Under the pieces are notes generated by a model. It was not told the DNA's origin, made no database searches, and saw nothing but the letters and a program-made list of their open reading frames with translations. Shown here one piece after another: positions 34,085 through 45,958 of a stretch of 64,000 bases of DNA. A program made the translations under genes and the position numbers. Within the stretch, counting starts at the first letter, position 1; each line of letters begins with the position of its first letter. Source of the stretch: Eggerthellaceae bacterium. GTDB lineage: Bacteria > Actinomycetota > Coriobacteriia > Coriobacteriales > Eggerthellaceae. The stretch is taken from the NCBI GenBank assembly GCA_022644775.1, contig JALCHN010000001.1, positions 1 through 64,000 of the forward strand, written 5' to 3'.

Positions 34085-34919
34085 CGAAACCGTACACACC
34101 CCTGTCCTGGTCACGGGTCAAGCGACCCTTGTCGAGCGCGATGACGCGCCGACGCATATTGTCGACCATTTCACGGTCGTGCGTTGCCACGAGCACCGTG
34201 GTGCCCGTGCGGTTGATGCGCTCGAGCAGGTCCATGATGCCGCGGGAGGTCTGCGGGTCAAGGTTACCGGTGGGCTCGTCGCAGACGAGCAGCGGCGGAC
34301 GGTTCACGATCGCGCGCGCGATCGACACGCGCTGCTGCTCGCCGCCGGAAAGCTGGTCGGGATACTTGTCGAGCTTGTCCTGCAGGCCCACCAAGCGCAG
34401 CACTTCGGGCACCTGGGTGCGGATGACGTGGCGCGACTTGCCGATAACCTCGAGGGCGAAGGCGACGTTTTCGAACACCGTCTTGTTGGGCAGGAGCTTG
34501 AAGTCCTGGAAGACCGTGCCGATGTTGCGGCGCAGATAGGGCACGCGCCAGTTGCGCATCGTGGAGAGGTCTTCGTCGGCGATGTAGATATGGCCTTCGG
34601 TCGGCTTGATCTCGCGGATGATCATACGCGTGAGGGTGGTCTTGCCCGAGCCCGAATGGCCGACGAGGAAGACGAATTCGCCGGCGAAGACCTGCAGCGA
34701 GATGTCGTAGAGCGCAGGCTTGCTCGGCTGGGCCGGGTACACTTTGGTCACATGGTCGAACGTGATGACGGGCGTACCGGAAGGCTGAGCGACGGTGTCC
34801 AGATCGAGATCTGGCAGCTGGGCGGACAGCTGGGCCGTGAGATTGGGCCTGGCCGGTGCTTTCGCCCCCGCGGAATGACTGGCGTGAGCAGGCATTCCTT
34901 GGTTGTTAGCGTTTGTCAC
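34077..34919 (-). CDS. ftsE: cell division ATP-binding protein FtsE, ~45-aa N-terminal extension
   Basis: [12 protein letters not shown]...[15 protein letters not shown]...[33 protein letters not shown]. Confidence 0.95.
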   Translation of the reverse strand: MTNANNQGMPAHASHSAGAKAPARPNLTAQLSAQLPDLDLDTVAQPSGTPVITFDHVTKVYPAQPSKPALYDISLQVFAGEFVFLVGHSGSGKTTLTRMIIREIKPTEGHIYIADEDLSTMRNWRVPYLRRNIGTVFQDFKLLPNKTVFENVAFALEVIGKSRHVIRTQVPEVLRLVGLQDKLDKYPDQLSGGEQQRVSIARAIVNRPPLLVCDEPTGNLDPQTSRGIMDLLERINRTGTTVLVATHDREMVDNMRRRVIALDKGRLTRDQDRGVYGFDV

Positions 34920-34962
34920 AAATAGCTCCGATCACATAGTTGGAAACGGATAGATACGAAGT

Positions 34963-35937
34963 CTAGCAGACCTGTTTCTTGGCCATCGCCCTCTTCACAG
35001 CATCGACAATGGCGGCGGAATCGAGGTTGAAGAAGTTCATGAGCTCTTCGAAGGACCCCGATTTGCCGAAGCGGTCTTCCATGCCCACGTACTCCATGGG
35101 CACCGGATGGCGCACAGAGAGGGCCTGCGCGACGGCGCTGCCCAGGCCGCCGATGACCGAATGCTCCTCGCAGGCGACGACGGCGCCGGTCTTTGCGGCG
35201 CTCGCGGCGATCGTGTCGACATCGAGGGGCTTGACGCTGAAGGCGTCGATGACCTCGACCGACACGCCCTCGCGAGCGAGTTCGTCGGCAGCGAGCAGGG
35301 CCTCGCGGATTTCCACGCCCATGGCCACGACCGTGACGTCGGTGCCTTCGCGCAGGACGTAGGCGCGACCCACTTCGAGCTCGACGCCGGGGGCGTAGAC
35401 CGCCGGCAGGGCGGCGCGGCCCATGCGCACGTAGACGGGACCGGGCGTGGCGGCGGCCAGTTTGAGCGCGCTGCGCGCCGCTTCGTAGTCGGCGGGAACG
35501 AGCACGCGCATGCCCGGCAGGGCGCGCATGAGGGCCACGTCTTCGAGCATCTGGTGGCTGCCGCCGTCGGGGCCCACCGACACGCCGGCATGGGTCGGGC
35601 AGATCTTCACGTTGAGGCCCGCGTAGCAGACCGTGTTGCGGATCTGGTCGTAGGCGCGGCCGGTGCCGAAGACGGCAAAGCTGCCAGTAAAGGCAGTCTT
35701 GCCCGTGAGCGAGAGGCCGGCGGCCACGTCGATCATGTTCTGTTCGGCGATGCCCACGTTGAAGAAGGCATCGGGATGGGCCGCCGCGAACTTGTTGAGC
35801 GTGGTCGAACCCGACAGGTCGGCATCGATGGCGACGATGGGTTCGCCGGCATCGGCGAGTTCGTTGAGCGTGACGCCGAAAGCGGCGCGGGTGGCCTTCT
35901 TTTCGGCCTTCTGTTCTTCGCTTGCGAAGCGCACCAT
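34963..35937 (-). CDS. transketolase C-terminal subunit
   Basis: PIVAIDADLSGSTTLNKFAAAHPDAFFNVGIAEQNMIDVAAGLSLTGKTAF. Confidence 0.94.
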   Translation of the reverse strand: MVRFASEEQKAEKKATRAAFGVTLNELADAGEPIVAIDADLSGSTTLNKFAAAHPDAFFNVGIAEQNMIDVAAGLSLTGKTAFTGSFAVFGTGRAYDQIRNTVCYAGLNVKICPTHAGVSVGPDGGSHQMLEDVALMRALPGMRVLVPADYEAARSALKLAAATPGPVYVRMGRAALPAVYAPGVELEVGRAYVLREGTDVTVVAMGVEIREALLAADELAREGVSVEVIDAFSVKPLDVDTIAASAAKTGAVVACEEHSVIGGLGSAVAQALSVRHPVPMEYVGMEDRFGKSGSFEELMNFFNLDSAAIVDAVKRAMAKKQVC

Positions 35938-35938
35938 G

Positions 35939-36766
35939 TTATGCCCCCTGCTTTTCGAGTTCGGACAGTGCTTCAGTGAGCTGCGCGGCGTTGGGCGCCT
36001 TGCCGTGCCAGCCCACCTGGTTTTCCATGAAGGAGACGCCCTTGCCCTTGACGGTGCGGGCGATCACCGCGTGGGGCTTGGTTCCGCCCTCTTCCTTGAG
36101 GGCGCCGAGAAGGTCGACGAGGGCGTCGATGTCGTGGCCGTCGACGTGGCGGACGTCCCAGCCGAAGGCCTGGAACTTGTCGGCGAGCGTGCCGGTCTGC
36201 ACCACGTCGGTCACCGGGCCGTCGATCTGCAGGCCGTTGGCGTCAACGATGGCCACAAGGCTGCCGAGCTGTTCGTGGGCCGCGAACATGGCCGCTTCCC
36301 ACACCTGGCCCTCTTCGCATTCGCCGTCGCCGAGCAGGGCGAAGACGCGGGCCGGGTTACCGTCGATGCGCAGGCCGCAGGCGATGCCGCTGGCGATCGA
36401 GAGACCCTGGCCCAACGAGCCGGTGGACGCTTCGACGCCGGGGACGAGATGCATGTCGGGATGGCCCTGCAGCTTGCTACCGAGCTTGCGCAGGGTCGCG
36501 AGCTCTTCGCGGGGGAAATAGCCCGCCTGGGCGAGCGCGGCGTAGAGGGCCGGCGCCGCATGGCCTTTGCAGAGGATGAACCGGTCGCGCGCCGGATCGT
36601 CGGGATGTGCCGGATCATGCTTCAGCACGCCCCCGAAGTAGAGCGCCGTGAGGATATCGGCGCACGAGAGGGATCCGCCCGGATGGCCGCTGCCGGCCTC
36701 GGCGATCATCTTGACGATGTCGATCCTCATCTCGTTGGCGGCATGCCGCAATGCATCTGAGTTCAT
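35939..36766 (-). CDS. transketolase N-terminal subunit
   Basis: GSGHPGGSLSCADILTALYFG; GDGECEEGQVWEAAMFA. Confidence 0.94.
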   Translation of the reverse strand: MNSDALRHAANEMRIDIVKMIAEAGSGHPGGSLSCADILTALYFGGVLKHDPAHPDDPARDRFILCKGHAAPALYAALAQAGYFPREELATLRKLGSKLQGHPDMHLVPGVEASTGSLGQGLSIASGIACGLRIDGNPARVFALLGDGECEEGQVWEAAMFAAHEQLGSLVAIVDANGLQIDGPVTDVVQTGTLADKFQAFGWDVRHVDGHDIDALVDLLGALKEEGGTKPHAVIARTVKGKGVSFMENQVGWHGKAPNAAQLTEALSELEKQGA

Positions 36767-36890
36767 ACAAGAACCTTCCCTGTGTGGACGAGCCCGGCGT
36801 GCGGGCGCAGAAACGTCTCTATTGTGGCACGCTTGGCGCCGAGCGCCACACCCTGCGGGGGAATAGACGAAAAAACCGCGCGCGAGCGGG

Positions 36891-37988
36891 TTAGCGCTGG
36901 GCCGATTCGGCCCGCCAGCGATGGTAGCCGACCACGAACGCGTCGATATCGCCGTCGAGCACCGCGTCGACGTTGCTCGTTTCCACCCCGCTGCGCAGGT
37001 CCTTGACCAACTGGTAGGGGTAGAGGACGTAGTTGCGGATCTGGCTGCCGAAGGAGTTCTCGAGCTTTTCGCCGCGCAGGGCCGCGATCTCTTCCTGGCG
37101 CTTGCGCTCTTCGAGCTCGTAGAGGCGGGAACGCAGGACCTGGAAGGCCACTTCCCTGTTCTGGATCTGCGACTTCTGGTCTTGGCAGGTGACGACGATG
37201 CCGGTGGGGATATGCGTGAGGCGCACCGCCGAGTCGGTCGTGTTGACGCACTGGCCGCCCGGGCCGCTCGACCGGTAGACGTCGACGCGGACGTCGTTGG
37301 GGTCGAGGTCGACTTCGATGTCGGTGGGCAGAAGAGGCATGACTTCGACGCTCGCGAAGGTGGTATGGCGGCGCTTCTTCTCGTCGGTGGGCGAGATGCG
37401 CACCAAGCGGTGGACGCCGATCTCGCTGCGCAGCATGCCGTAGGCGAACCGGCCGTCGACGCGGAAGCTCGCCCGCTCCAGGCCGATTTCAGGGCTCGGC
37501 ACGACGTCGAGCAGCTCGACCTTCCAGCCCTTCGACTCGCAGTAGCGCACGTACATGCGGTAGAGCATGTCGACCCAGTCGTGGGCTTCCAAACCGCCCG
37601 CGCCGGGGTTGATCGTCACGATCGCCGTGCCCTCGTCGAACTTGCCCGTGAACCAGGATTCGATCTCGAAGCGCTCGAGCAGATCGTCGAGCGCGCGCGA
37701 GGACGCCTCGGCATCGGCGGCGAAGTCGGGATCCTCTTGCGCGAGCTCGAGGGCAGCGCGGCAATCGTCGGCAAGCGAGCGGGCCCGCTCGTAGTCGGCG
37801 AGCAGGTCGCGCACGTCGCTCGCCCTCTTGGACACCTGCTGGGCGCGCTCGGGATCGTTCCAGAAGTCGGGCGCGGCGCTCTGGTCGTCGAGCTTCTTGA
37901 GCTCGACGCGCTTCTCCTCGATATGAAGGTACGCGCGCGCCTGGTCGAGGCGCGTTTCCTGGTCGTGTAATGTTTTCTCGTCTACCAT
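36891..37988 (-). CDS. prfB: peptide chain release factor 2, no programmed frameshift
   Basis: GPGGQCVNTTDSAVRLTHIPTGIVVTCQDQKSQIQN; uninterrupted ...ARAYLHIEEKRVEL. Confidence 0.96.
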   Translation of the reverse strand: MVDEKTLHDQETRLDQARAYLHIEEKRVELKKLDDQSAAPDFWNDPERAQQVSKRASDVRDLLADYERARSLADDCRAALELAQEDPDFAADAEASSRALDDLLERFEIESWFTGKFDEGTAIVTINPGAGGLEAHDWVDMLYRMYVRYCESKGWKVELLDVVPSPEIGLERASFRVDGRFAYGMLRSEIGVHRLVRISPTDEKKRRHTTFASVEVMPLLPTDIEVDLDPNDVRVDVYRSSGPGGQCVNTTDSAVRLTHIPTGIVVTCQDQKSQIQNREVAFQVLRSRLYELEERKRQEEIAALRGEKLENSFGSQIRNYVLYPYQLVKDLRSGVETSNVDAVLDGDIDAFVVGYHRWRAESAQR

Positions 37989-38084
37989 CGTTTCCCCGCT
38001 TGCGCGCCCCTCCCCTACCCGGGGCCGGAGCGCAATCGTCCCGTTACCAATGCCGGCGCAGGCGCCGGCCGATCAAGGGGCGGT

Positions 38085-40901
<2,817 letters not shown>

Positions 40902-41040
40902 TGCCGCCTAACTTTCTTCGTGATGAGGCGCGCGCCGGCACGCGTCCGCGCACGCCCCTGTACAGTCATTCGTACTCTAGCATAGCCCCCTGTCCTGCAG
41001 CGGAAATACACACCGCCGTGCCCGAGGCGTCATGCGCGCG

Positions 41041-43509
41041 TTACGCGAAGAGCGCCACATCCAAGGAGCCGTCGACGATGCTGTCGTAGAGAGAGCGGAT
41101 GCGGGGCGAGGCGTCGAGCCCGGCCGCATCGACCTGGGCCAAGTAGGCCTCCCAGGTTTCGACCACGCTCATGCGCAGGCCGCATGCCGCCTGGGCCCGC
41201 ATGAGCTCCGCGTAGGCGATCTCGCAGGTGGCGTCCCATTCCACGACGGCGCGGGCCATGGGGAGCACCTCGGCGAAGGCCCCTTCGGACGAAAGTGCGC
41301 GCATCGCGCTGACCACCGACGACACGACCTGCCGGCGCACCGCCGCGCGCACCGCCTCGGTGATCTCGTCGGCCCCGCTGGCGGGCATGAAGGCGCCCCG
41401 ATAGATTTCCTCGATGCGCTCGAAGGTGCGGGCGCGGGCCTCGGGCTCGATTACCTTCGACGAAGCGGCCCGGCACAGTTCGCCCAGCTCGAGGTAGTCG
41501 CTTTGCAGCAGGTCGCTGCGCAGGCACACCATCCCCTGCGAGCGCGCCACATAGGGTTCGGCCCCCGACGGCAGCGTGAGCGCCGTGCGCACATGGGAAA
41601 GCGAATTATAGAGGTTATGGAGGGCTTTGGCCGGCACGCTGCGGGGCCAGAGCTTTTCGGCGACCGCCTTGCAGTTGACCTCTTTGCCCGCGTTGATCAC
41701 GAGAAGGGCGAGCAGGACGCGGTCCTTCTTGCGCGAGAGGATCGACAGGTCGCATTCGACGCCGTCGAAGGCAACCGACAGGCGGCCGAAAAGCTGGACC
41801 GTGAGCACTGGGAACGACCCGCCCACCTCTCGGGCCGGGGCGGGCGGCGGGACCTCCCCCACGAGCATACGCGAATAGGAAACGATCTGGTCTTTGAGCG
41901 CACGCTCGAGCCGATCGTCTTCGAGCGGCTTGGGGAGAGGCGCGGCGACCGGGCGCAGGCCCGCCTCGCCAAGAGCCGCGAGCGCCGCGCGCAAGAGGTG
42001 CTGCTCCATCGTGATGCTCGCGCCCGCTTCGAGCGCCCTGCGGGCCCGCTCATCGACCGCCTGGGGCACGCGCATGCCCGCCGCAAGGGCCGCCCGCAAC
42101 GCGCAGGCGAGCGCGAGCGCTTCGGTCGTGACGGCGCCTTGCTCCTCGTCGAGCGCGACAAGGTGCGCGAAGGATTCATCGAGATCGCGCGCATGGGCCC
42201 AGAAGGCGAGCAGGATGCGCGTGTCGGGCGCGAGCCGGTCGGTGGGCACCCAACGGCCGACGGCCGCCACGCCCTCGGTCGCCCCGTAGGCGACGTCGGC
42301 GTGACCGCAGCCCGACGAGAGCAGGAAGGACCAGCTCGCCGCCGTCAAACGCACCCGCAGGGGCGCGTCCCCCTTGCGCGCTGCGCGCGCAAGCGATTCG
42401 AGGGCCTGGCGATCGCCCAAGAGCGACCGGCGGACGAGGGAGGCCGTGCGCACATCGCTTGCCTGGGCGTGCCGTTCGGGCTGCAGGCTGCGATAGACCG
42501 TTTCGGCCGCCATGAGCGCCGGGGCCGACAGCACGTCCGCCTCGTGGTCGCGCAGCCAGGTCGCGCGCGTGTCGGCGGGAGCAAGGGCGACAAGGAGCCT
42601 GGCAACGCGTTCATAGGCACCTTGAGCGGCCAAGATGTCGGCGAGCGCCACCACGAAGGCGGCGCTGATGCCCTCTTCCGACACGCACGGAACGCACGAA
42701 CGCAGAGCCGCTTCGAAGGGGATTCCCCGCGCCAGGATCGTCCCGTCGACGGGATGCACGTCGACGAAGGGGAACACGTCGGGCGAAAGGTCGCCTACGG
42801 AGACGCCGGAGAGGGCGCGCACCGTATCGACCGTCGTCTCTTCCAAAGCGAGAAGGGCGCAGGTCGCGCGCCGGCGCTCGGAACCTTGATCGGACATGAG
42901 TTCGGCGAGGAACTCGTCATAGGAATGCGCGCCATGGAGGGCAAGGCCCGGCACCCAATCGGCGGGTTTGCCGCGGTCGAAGGGCGGCACGAAGGAGGGC
43001 TCGCAATCACGCAGGGCCTGCATGTCCTCGCGACCGTAGACAAGGTCGTGCGCCCCGAACACGAGGCATTCGTCCCTATGGGCGGCCAGCGGATCGGCGC
43101 CGGGCGTCGCGGTCACCACCACTTCGACGCCATGCGAGAGGAAAGAGGCGCAGGCCTCCCAGAGCAGTTGCGCGCTCGCCTCGTCGAGCGCGGGGACGTC
43201 CTCGATGACCACGAGCCCGTCAGCCACATGGCGCAGGCCTTCCTCGACGAGGGTGCCCGCAACCAGGTCCCGTTGGAAGCAGGCGCTTTTCCCGTTGAAC
43301 CACAGGGTGCTGCGAAACTGCAAGACGACCTCGGCATAGGTCGCCGCGAGCGCCGTTTTGCCGCAGAGGGCGGGAGCCACGAGATAGCGCACATGGGTTC
43401 GGTCGCGCATCATCGCCGACAAGAGGGCGTTCCGGTAGAAGAAATGCTTCGCCGCAAGAGCGCGCGGGCGAGAGCCATTGCATACGGAACGAAGGATGAA
43501 GTTATTCAT
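41041..43509 (-). CDS. large SARP/BTAD-type transcriptional regulator
   Basis: 822 aa; C-terminal LTVQLFGRLSVAFDGVECDLSILSRKKDRVLLALLVINAGKEVNCKAVAEKLWP plus BTAD-like helical tail; Walker-like APALCGKTALA. Confidence 0.8.
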   Translation of the reverse strand: MNNFILRSVCNGSRPRALAAKHFFYRNALLSAMMRDRTHVRYLVAPALCGKTALAATYAEVVLQFRSTLWFNGKSACFQRDLVAGTLVEEGLRHVADGLVVIEDVPALDEASAQLLWEACASFLSHGVEVVVTATPGADPLAAHRDECLVFGAHDLVYGREDMQALRDCEPSFVPPFDRGKPADWVPGLALHGAHSYDEFLAELMSDQGSERRRATCALLALEETTVDTVRALSGVSVGDLSPDVFPFVDVHPVDGTILARGIPFEAALRSCVPCVSEEGISAAFVVALADILAAQGAYERVARLLVALAPADTRATWLRDHEADVLSAPALMAAETVYRSLQPERHAQASDVRTASLVRRSLLGDRQALESLARAARKGDAPLRVRLTAASWSFLLSSGCGHADVAYGATEGVAAVGRWVPTDRLAPDTRILLAFWAHARDLDESFAHLVALDEEQGAVTTEALALACALRAALAAGMRVPQAVDERARRALEAGASITMEQHLLRAALAALGEAGLRPVAAPLPKPLEDDRLERALKDQIVSYSRMLVGEVPPPAPAREVGGSFPVLTVQLFGRLSVAFDGVECDLSILSRKKDRVLLALLVINAGKEVNCKAVAEKLWPRSVPAKALHNLYNSLSHVRTALTLPSGAEPYVARSQGMVCLRSDLLQSDYLELGELCRAASSKVIEPEARARTFERIEEIYRGAFMPASGADEITEAVRAAVRRQVVSSVVSAMRALSSEGAFAEVLPMARAVVEWDATCEIAYAELMRAQAACGLRMSVVETWEAYLAQVDAAGLDASPRIRSLYDSIVDGSLDVALFA

Positions 43510-43548
43510 AGGGTTCCCCTATCCGGGGGACCGCTTGCAGTGGGGTAG

Positions 43549-43670
43549 ATGCAACGTTACGACATACGATGGCACTTTGTCTATCTCAAATGAACATAAC
43601 TTGGACAATTTGGATATATTGATGGTTTGATGCAATAACTTGCATACCGTTTCGTTGTTCATGCAACGTT
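43549..43670. promoter_or_regulatory. AT-rich upstream region with repeated ATGCAACGTT motifs
   Basis: ATGCAACGTT at 43549 and 43661, ATGCAA-taac-TTGCAT at 43630-43645. Confidence 0.5.
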
Positions 43671-44147
43671 GTAGAATTTTTGGACCGACCTACCTATGTC
43701 GAGCGCTGGTGCGCCGTGCGGTCCGTTTCACGAGGACGGGGCAGACGGATGCTCGTTGTCGAGAACAGCGCGATGCGCGACGAGGGCGGTTCTCGGAGCC
43801 CTAGACAACAAGCGCGCCGAGACGCAGCCGAACCGTTGCCCCACGGGCTGCCGGCATGCAGGTTGTCCCGGCTCGCCACGGCGCCCCGCCTCCCGACGCC
43901 CATGACCGTCTCGAAGCAAGCTGGCCCGCAGAACTCGCCATGAAGCGGGGAGGCGAACTACGATGGCGATGTATCTGGGATGGACTGCCGATTGCCCGCC
44001 CGCGCACGGCCCGCGCCCCTGCCCCGCAGAGGGCTCGAGGGTGTTGCCGGCGCAGGCGCCGATGTCCCTCGCCCGCCGATGCCCCGTCTCCTGATGGCTC
44101 GGCCCTGCCCCTGCCGCCGACGAGTGCGCGGCGGTGGCTGAGGTCAC

Positions 44148-44370
44148 GAGAAATGCGGTCGATTTCGCCGCCCGTTGGCTTAAATCGCACATTTTGCGGT
44201 CTGCGATGGCTGGCGTTTTTCGAGCGGGCTTCGCGCGCGACTCCCTGACCTGGTGTTTTACTAACAGCGTTTCTGACAACGGGCGCGGTCCGCTCGATTC
44301 GGCGCGATTGAAGACCGCATTTCTGCCCGTTTCCGCCAGCGGCATTGAAAATCGACCGCATATCTGCCCA
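44148..44370. repeat. four copies (two inverted, two direct) of a GACCGCA(t/a)TTCT-like motif
   Basis: minus copies 44148-44165 and 44191-44207; plus copies 44308-44330 and 44346-44370. Confidence 0.6.
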
Positions 44371-44523
44371 TCTGCGCCAACCTTCGCGCGCATCGTCTTG
44401 GAGCGCACGCCGCATCCCGGGCACGACGCCAACCTCCGGACACCGTCGGCCACCCTGGCACCGCGCCTTGATAGAACGCGGAATTTGGCCCATAGCCCCA
44501 CGCTGTCGCTCGCCTGCGCATAG

Positions 44524-44556
44524 CAAAAAAAGCCGCCGGCAAAGCCGACGGCCTTC
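44524..44556 (-). terminator. terminator downstream of tRNA pair
   Basis: minus strand AAGGCCGTCGGC ttt GCCGGCGGCTTTTTTT. Confidence 0.85.
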
Positions 44557-44563
44557 ACATTTG

Positions 44564-44640
44564 TGGTAGCCCGTACCAGATTCGAACTGGTGATCTCCGC
44601 CTTGAGAGGGCGGCGTCCTGAACCGCTAGACGAACGGGCC
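44564..44640 (-). tRNA. tRNA-Glu(CTC), CCA encoded
   Basis: minus strand GGCCCGTTCGTCTAGCGGTTCAGGACGCCGCCCTCTCAAGGCGGAGATCACCAGTTCGAATCTGGTACGGGCTACCA; anticodon loop CT-CTC-AA. Confidence 0.93.
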
Positions 44641-44643
44641 AAA

Positions 44644-44717
44644 TGGCTGGGGTAGCAGGAGTCGAACCCACACATACGGTACCAGAAACCGCTGTACTAC
44701 CATTATACGATACCCCA
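44644..44717 (-). tRNA. tRNA-Gln(CTG), CCA encoded
   Basis: minus strand TGGGGTATCGTATAATGGTAGTACAGCGGTTTCTGGTACCGTATGTGTGGGTTCGACTCCTGCTACCCCAGCCA; loop TT-CTG-GT. Confidence 0.93.
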
Positions 44718-44917
44718 ATGGCATGTGCTACAAAACGTGGAACGCTCCGTAACGCGAGTGATAATATTACGCAGGGTTCCCCGCCCTGTCAACACCTTTT
44801 TCGAGAGCGTGGGAAATTTCTTCGCAATAGCGGCCGCGCGGACGCACCGACGCCTGCGCGCCGCCCAGGCCCCCGCAGCCGCGCGGACGAAGGTCGCCCG
44901 CTCGCCCGCCGACGCCC

Positions 44918-45886
44918 CTAGTCGTAGTCGGGCGTCACGCGGACCGACCCGCCCTTCGAGGTGATGATGACCCCTTCGACGTTGTGCTTGACGTACTTCG
45001 AGAGCTTGGCGTAGCCGTAGTCCTTCATGCTGAACGTGGGGAACGACTCGCCGATTGCCTGGCCCAGCTTGCCGAGCGCCACGCCCTCGGTGCCGTGCTT
45101 GCGCACCTCCTGGCGAATGAAGGCGTTCACCTCGTCGCGCAGATCGTCGTTGCCGCGCAGGCTCACGAGCACCGCCGTGTCGCGCTTTTCGAGCTTGAGG
45201 TTGTCGAAGCTTTCCAAAAACCGCGACAGCTGGCTGTAGCCGAAGGCGCGCACGTCGAAATCGGGGTAGATGTTGGGCAGGCGGTTGCCCACCGCACCGA
45301 GCGTGACCTGGCCCTGGGCGTTGCCCTCTTCGTTGACCATGTCGACGATCGCATCGAGGATCTCGCGCTTGGTGACCGTGGTCGCCCCGTCGTCTGCGGC
45401 ATCGTCGCGCGCGTCTTCGGCAGGCGCTTCCTCCTCGTCGGCCAAGAGCAGCTCGAGGCCGGTGAACACCGTGCAGGCGTTGCGGAAGGACCGCGGGGTC
45501 TTCTTCTCGCCCATGCCCACGACCACCATGCCCGCGTCGCGCAGGCGGCTGGCCAGGCGCGTGAAGTCGCTGTCGCTCGACACGATGCAGAAGCCCTGGA
45601 CCTTGCCCTCGTAGAGGATGTCCATGGCGTCGATGATCAGGAAGCTGTCGGTGGCGTTCTTGCCCTTGGTGTTGGGGAACTGCTGCATGGGCGTCAGCGA
45701 GAACTCGGCGAGCACGTCTTTCCACTTGGCCATCTGAGGGCTCGTCCAGTCACCGTAGATGCGGCGGTAGGTCACCTGGCCGTGGCGGCTCGTGAGCTCG
45801 TTCATGATGCCTTGGATGTACTTCGCCGACACGTTGTCCGAGTCGATGAGCAGCGCAAACGACTTGCGCTCTTCCGTATCCGTCAC
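44918..45886 (-). CDS. NYN-domain protein with C-terminal tandem OST-HTH/LOTUS-like domains
   Basis: FALLIDSDNVSAKYIQGIMNEL...FCIVSSDSDFTRLASRLRDAGMVVVGMGEKKTP; two winged-helix-like repeats; GTG start with upstream AAGGAGA. Confidence 0.85.
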   Translation of the reverse strand: MTDTEERKSFALLIDSDNVSAKYIQGIMNELTSRHGQVTYRRIYGDWTSPQMAKWKDVLAEFSLTPMQQFPNTKGKNATDSFLIIDAMDILYEGKVQGFCIVSSDSDFTRLASRLRDAGMVVVGMGEKKTPRSFRNACTVFTGLELLLADEEEAPAEDARDDAADDGATTVTKREILDAIVDMVNEEGNAQGQVTLGAVGNRLPNIYPDFDVRAFGYSQLSRFLESFDNLKLEKRDTAVLVSLRGNDDLRDEVNAFIRQEVRKHGTEGVALGKLGQAIGESFPTFSMKDYGYAKLSKYVKHNVEGVIITSKGGSVRVTPDYD

Positions 45887-45958
45887 CTTGCGGTCTCCTT
45901 TCGCGCCCTGCGCGCTCGTGAAATTCCCCTCTGATTCTAGCGCACCGCGCCCGCGCGC

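Noticed and set aside
34963-36766. Two adjacent transketolase pieces considered as a frameshifted pseudogene
   Set aside because: Each half has its own start and stop and both are intact; split transketolases are a known arrangement
41032-43548. 838-aa plus-strand ORF antisense to the BTAD regulator
   Set aside because: Mirror ORF; the minus-strand frame has the coherent BTAD-like domain
43728-44675. 315-aa minus-strand ORF running from tRNA-Glu into the 0.9 kb region
   Set aside because: Its N-terminus is translated tRNA sequence (FDSCYPSHLARSSSGSG...); typical tRNA-derived false ORF
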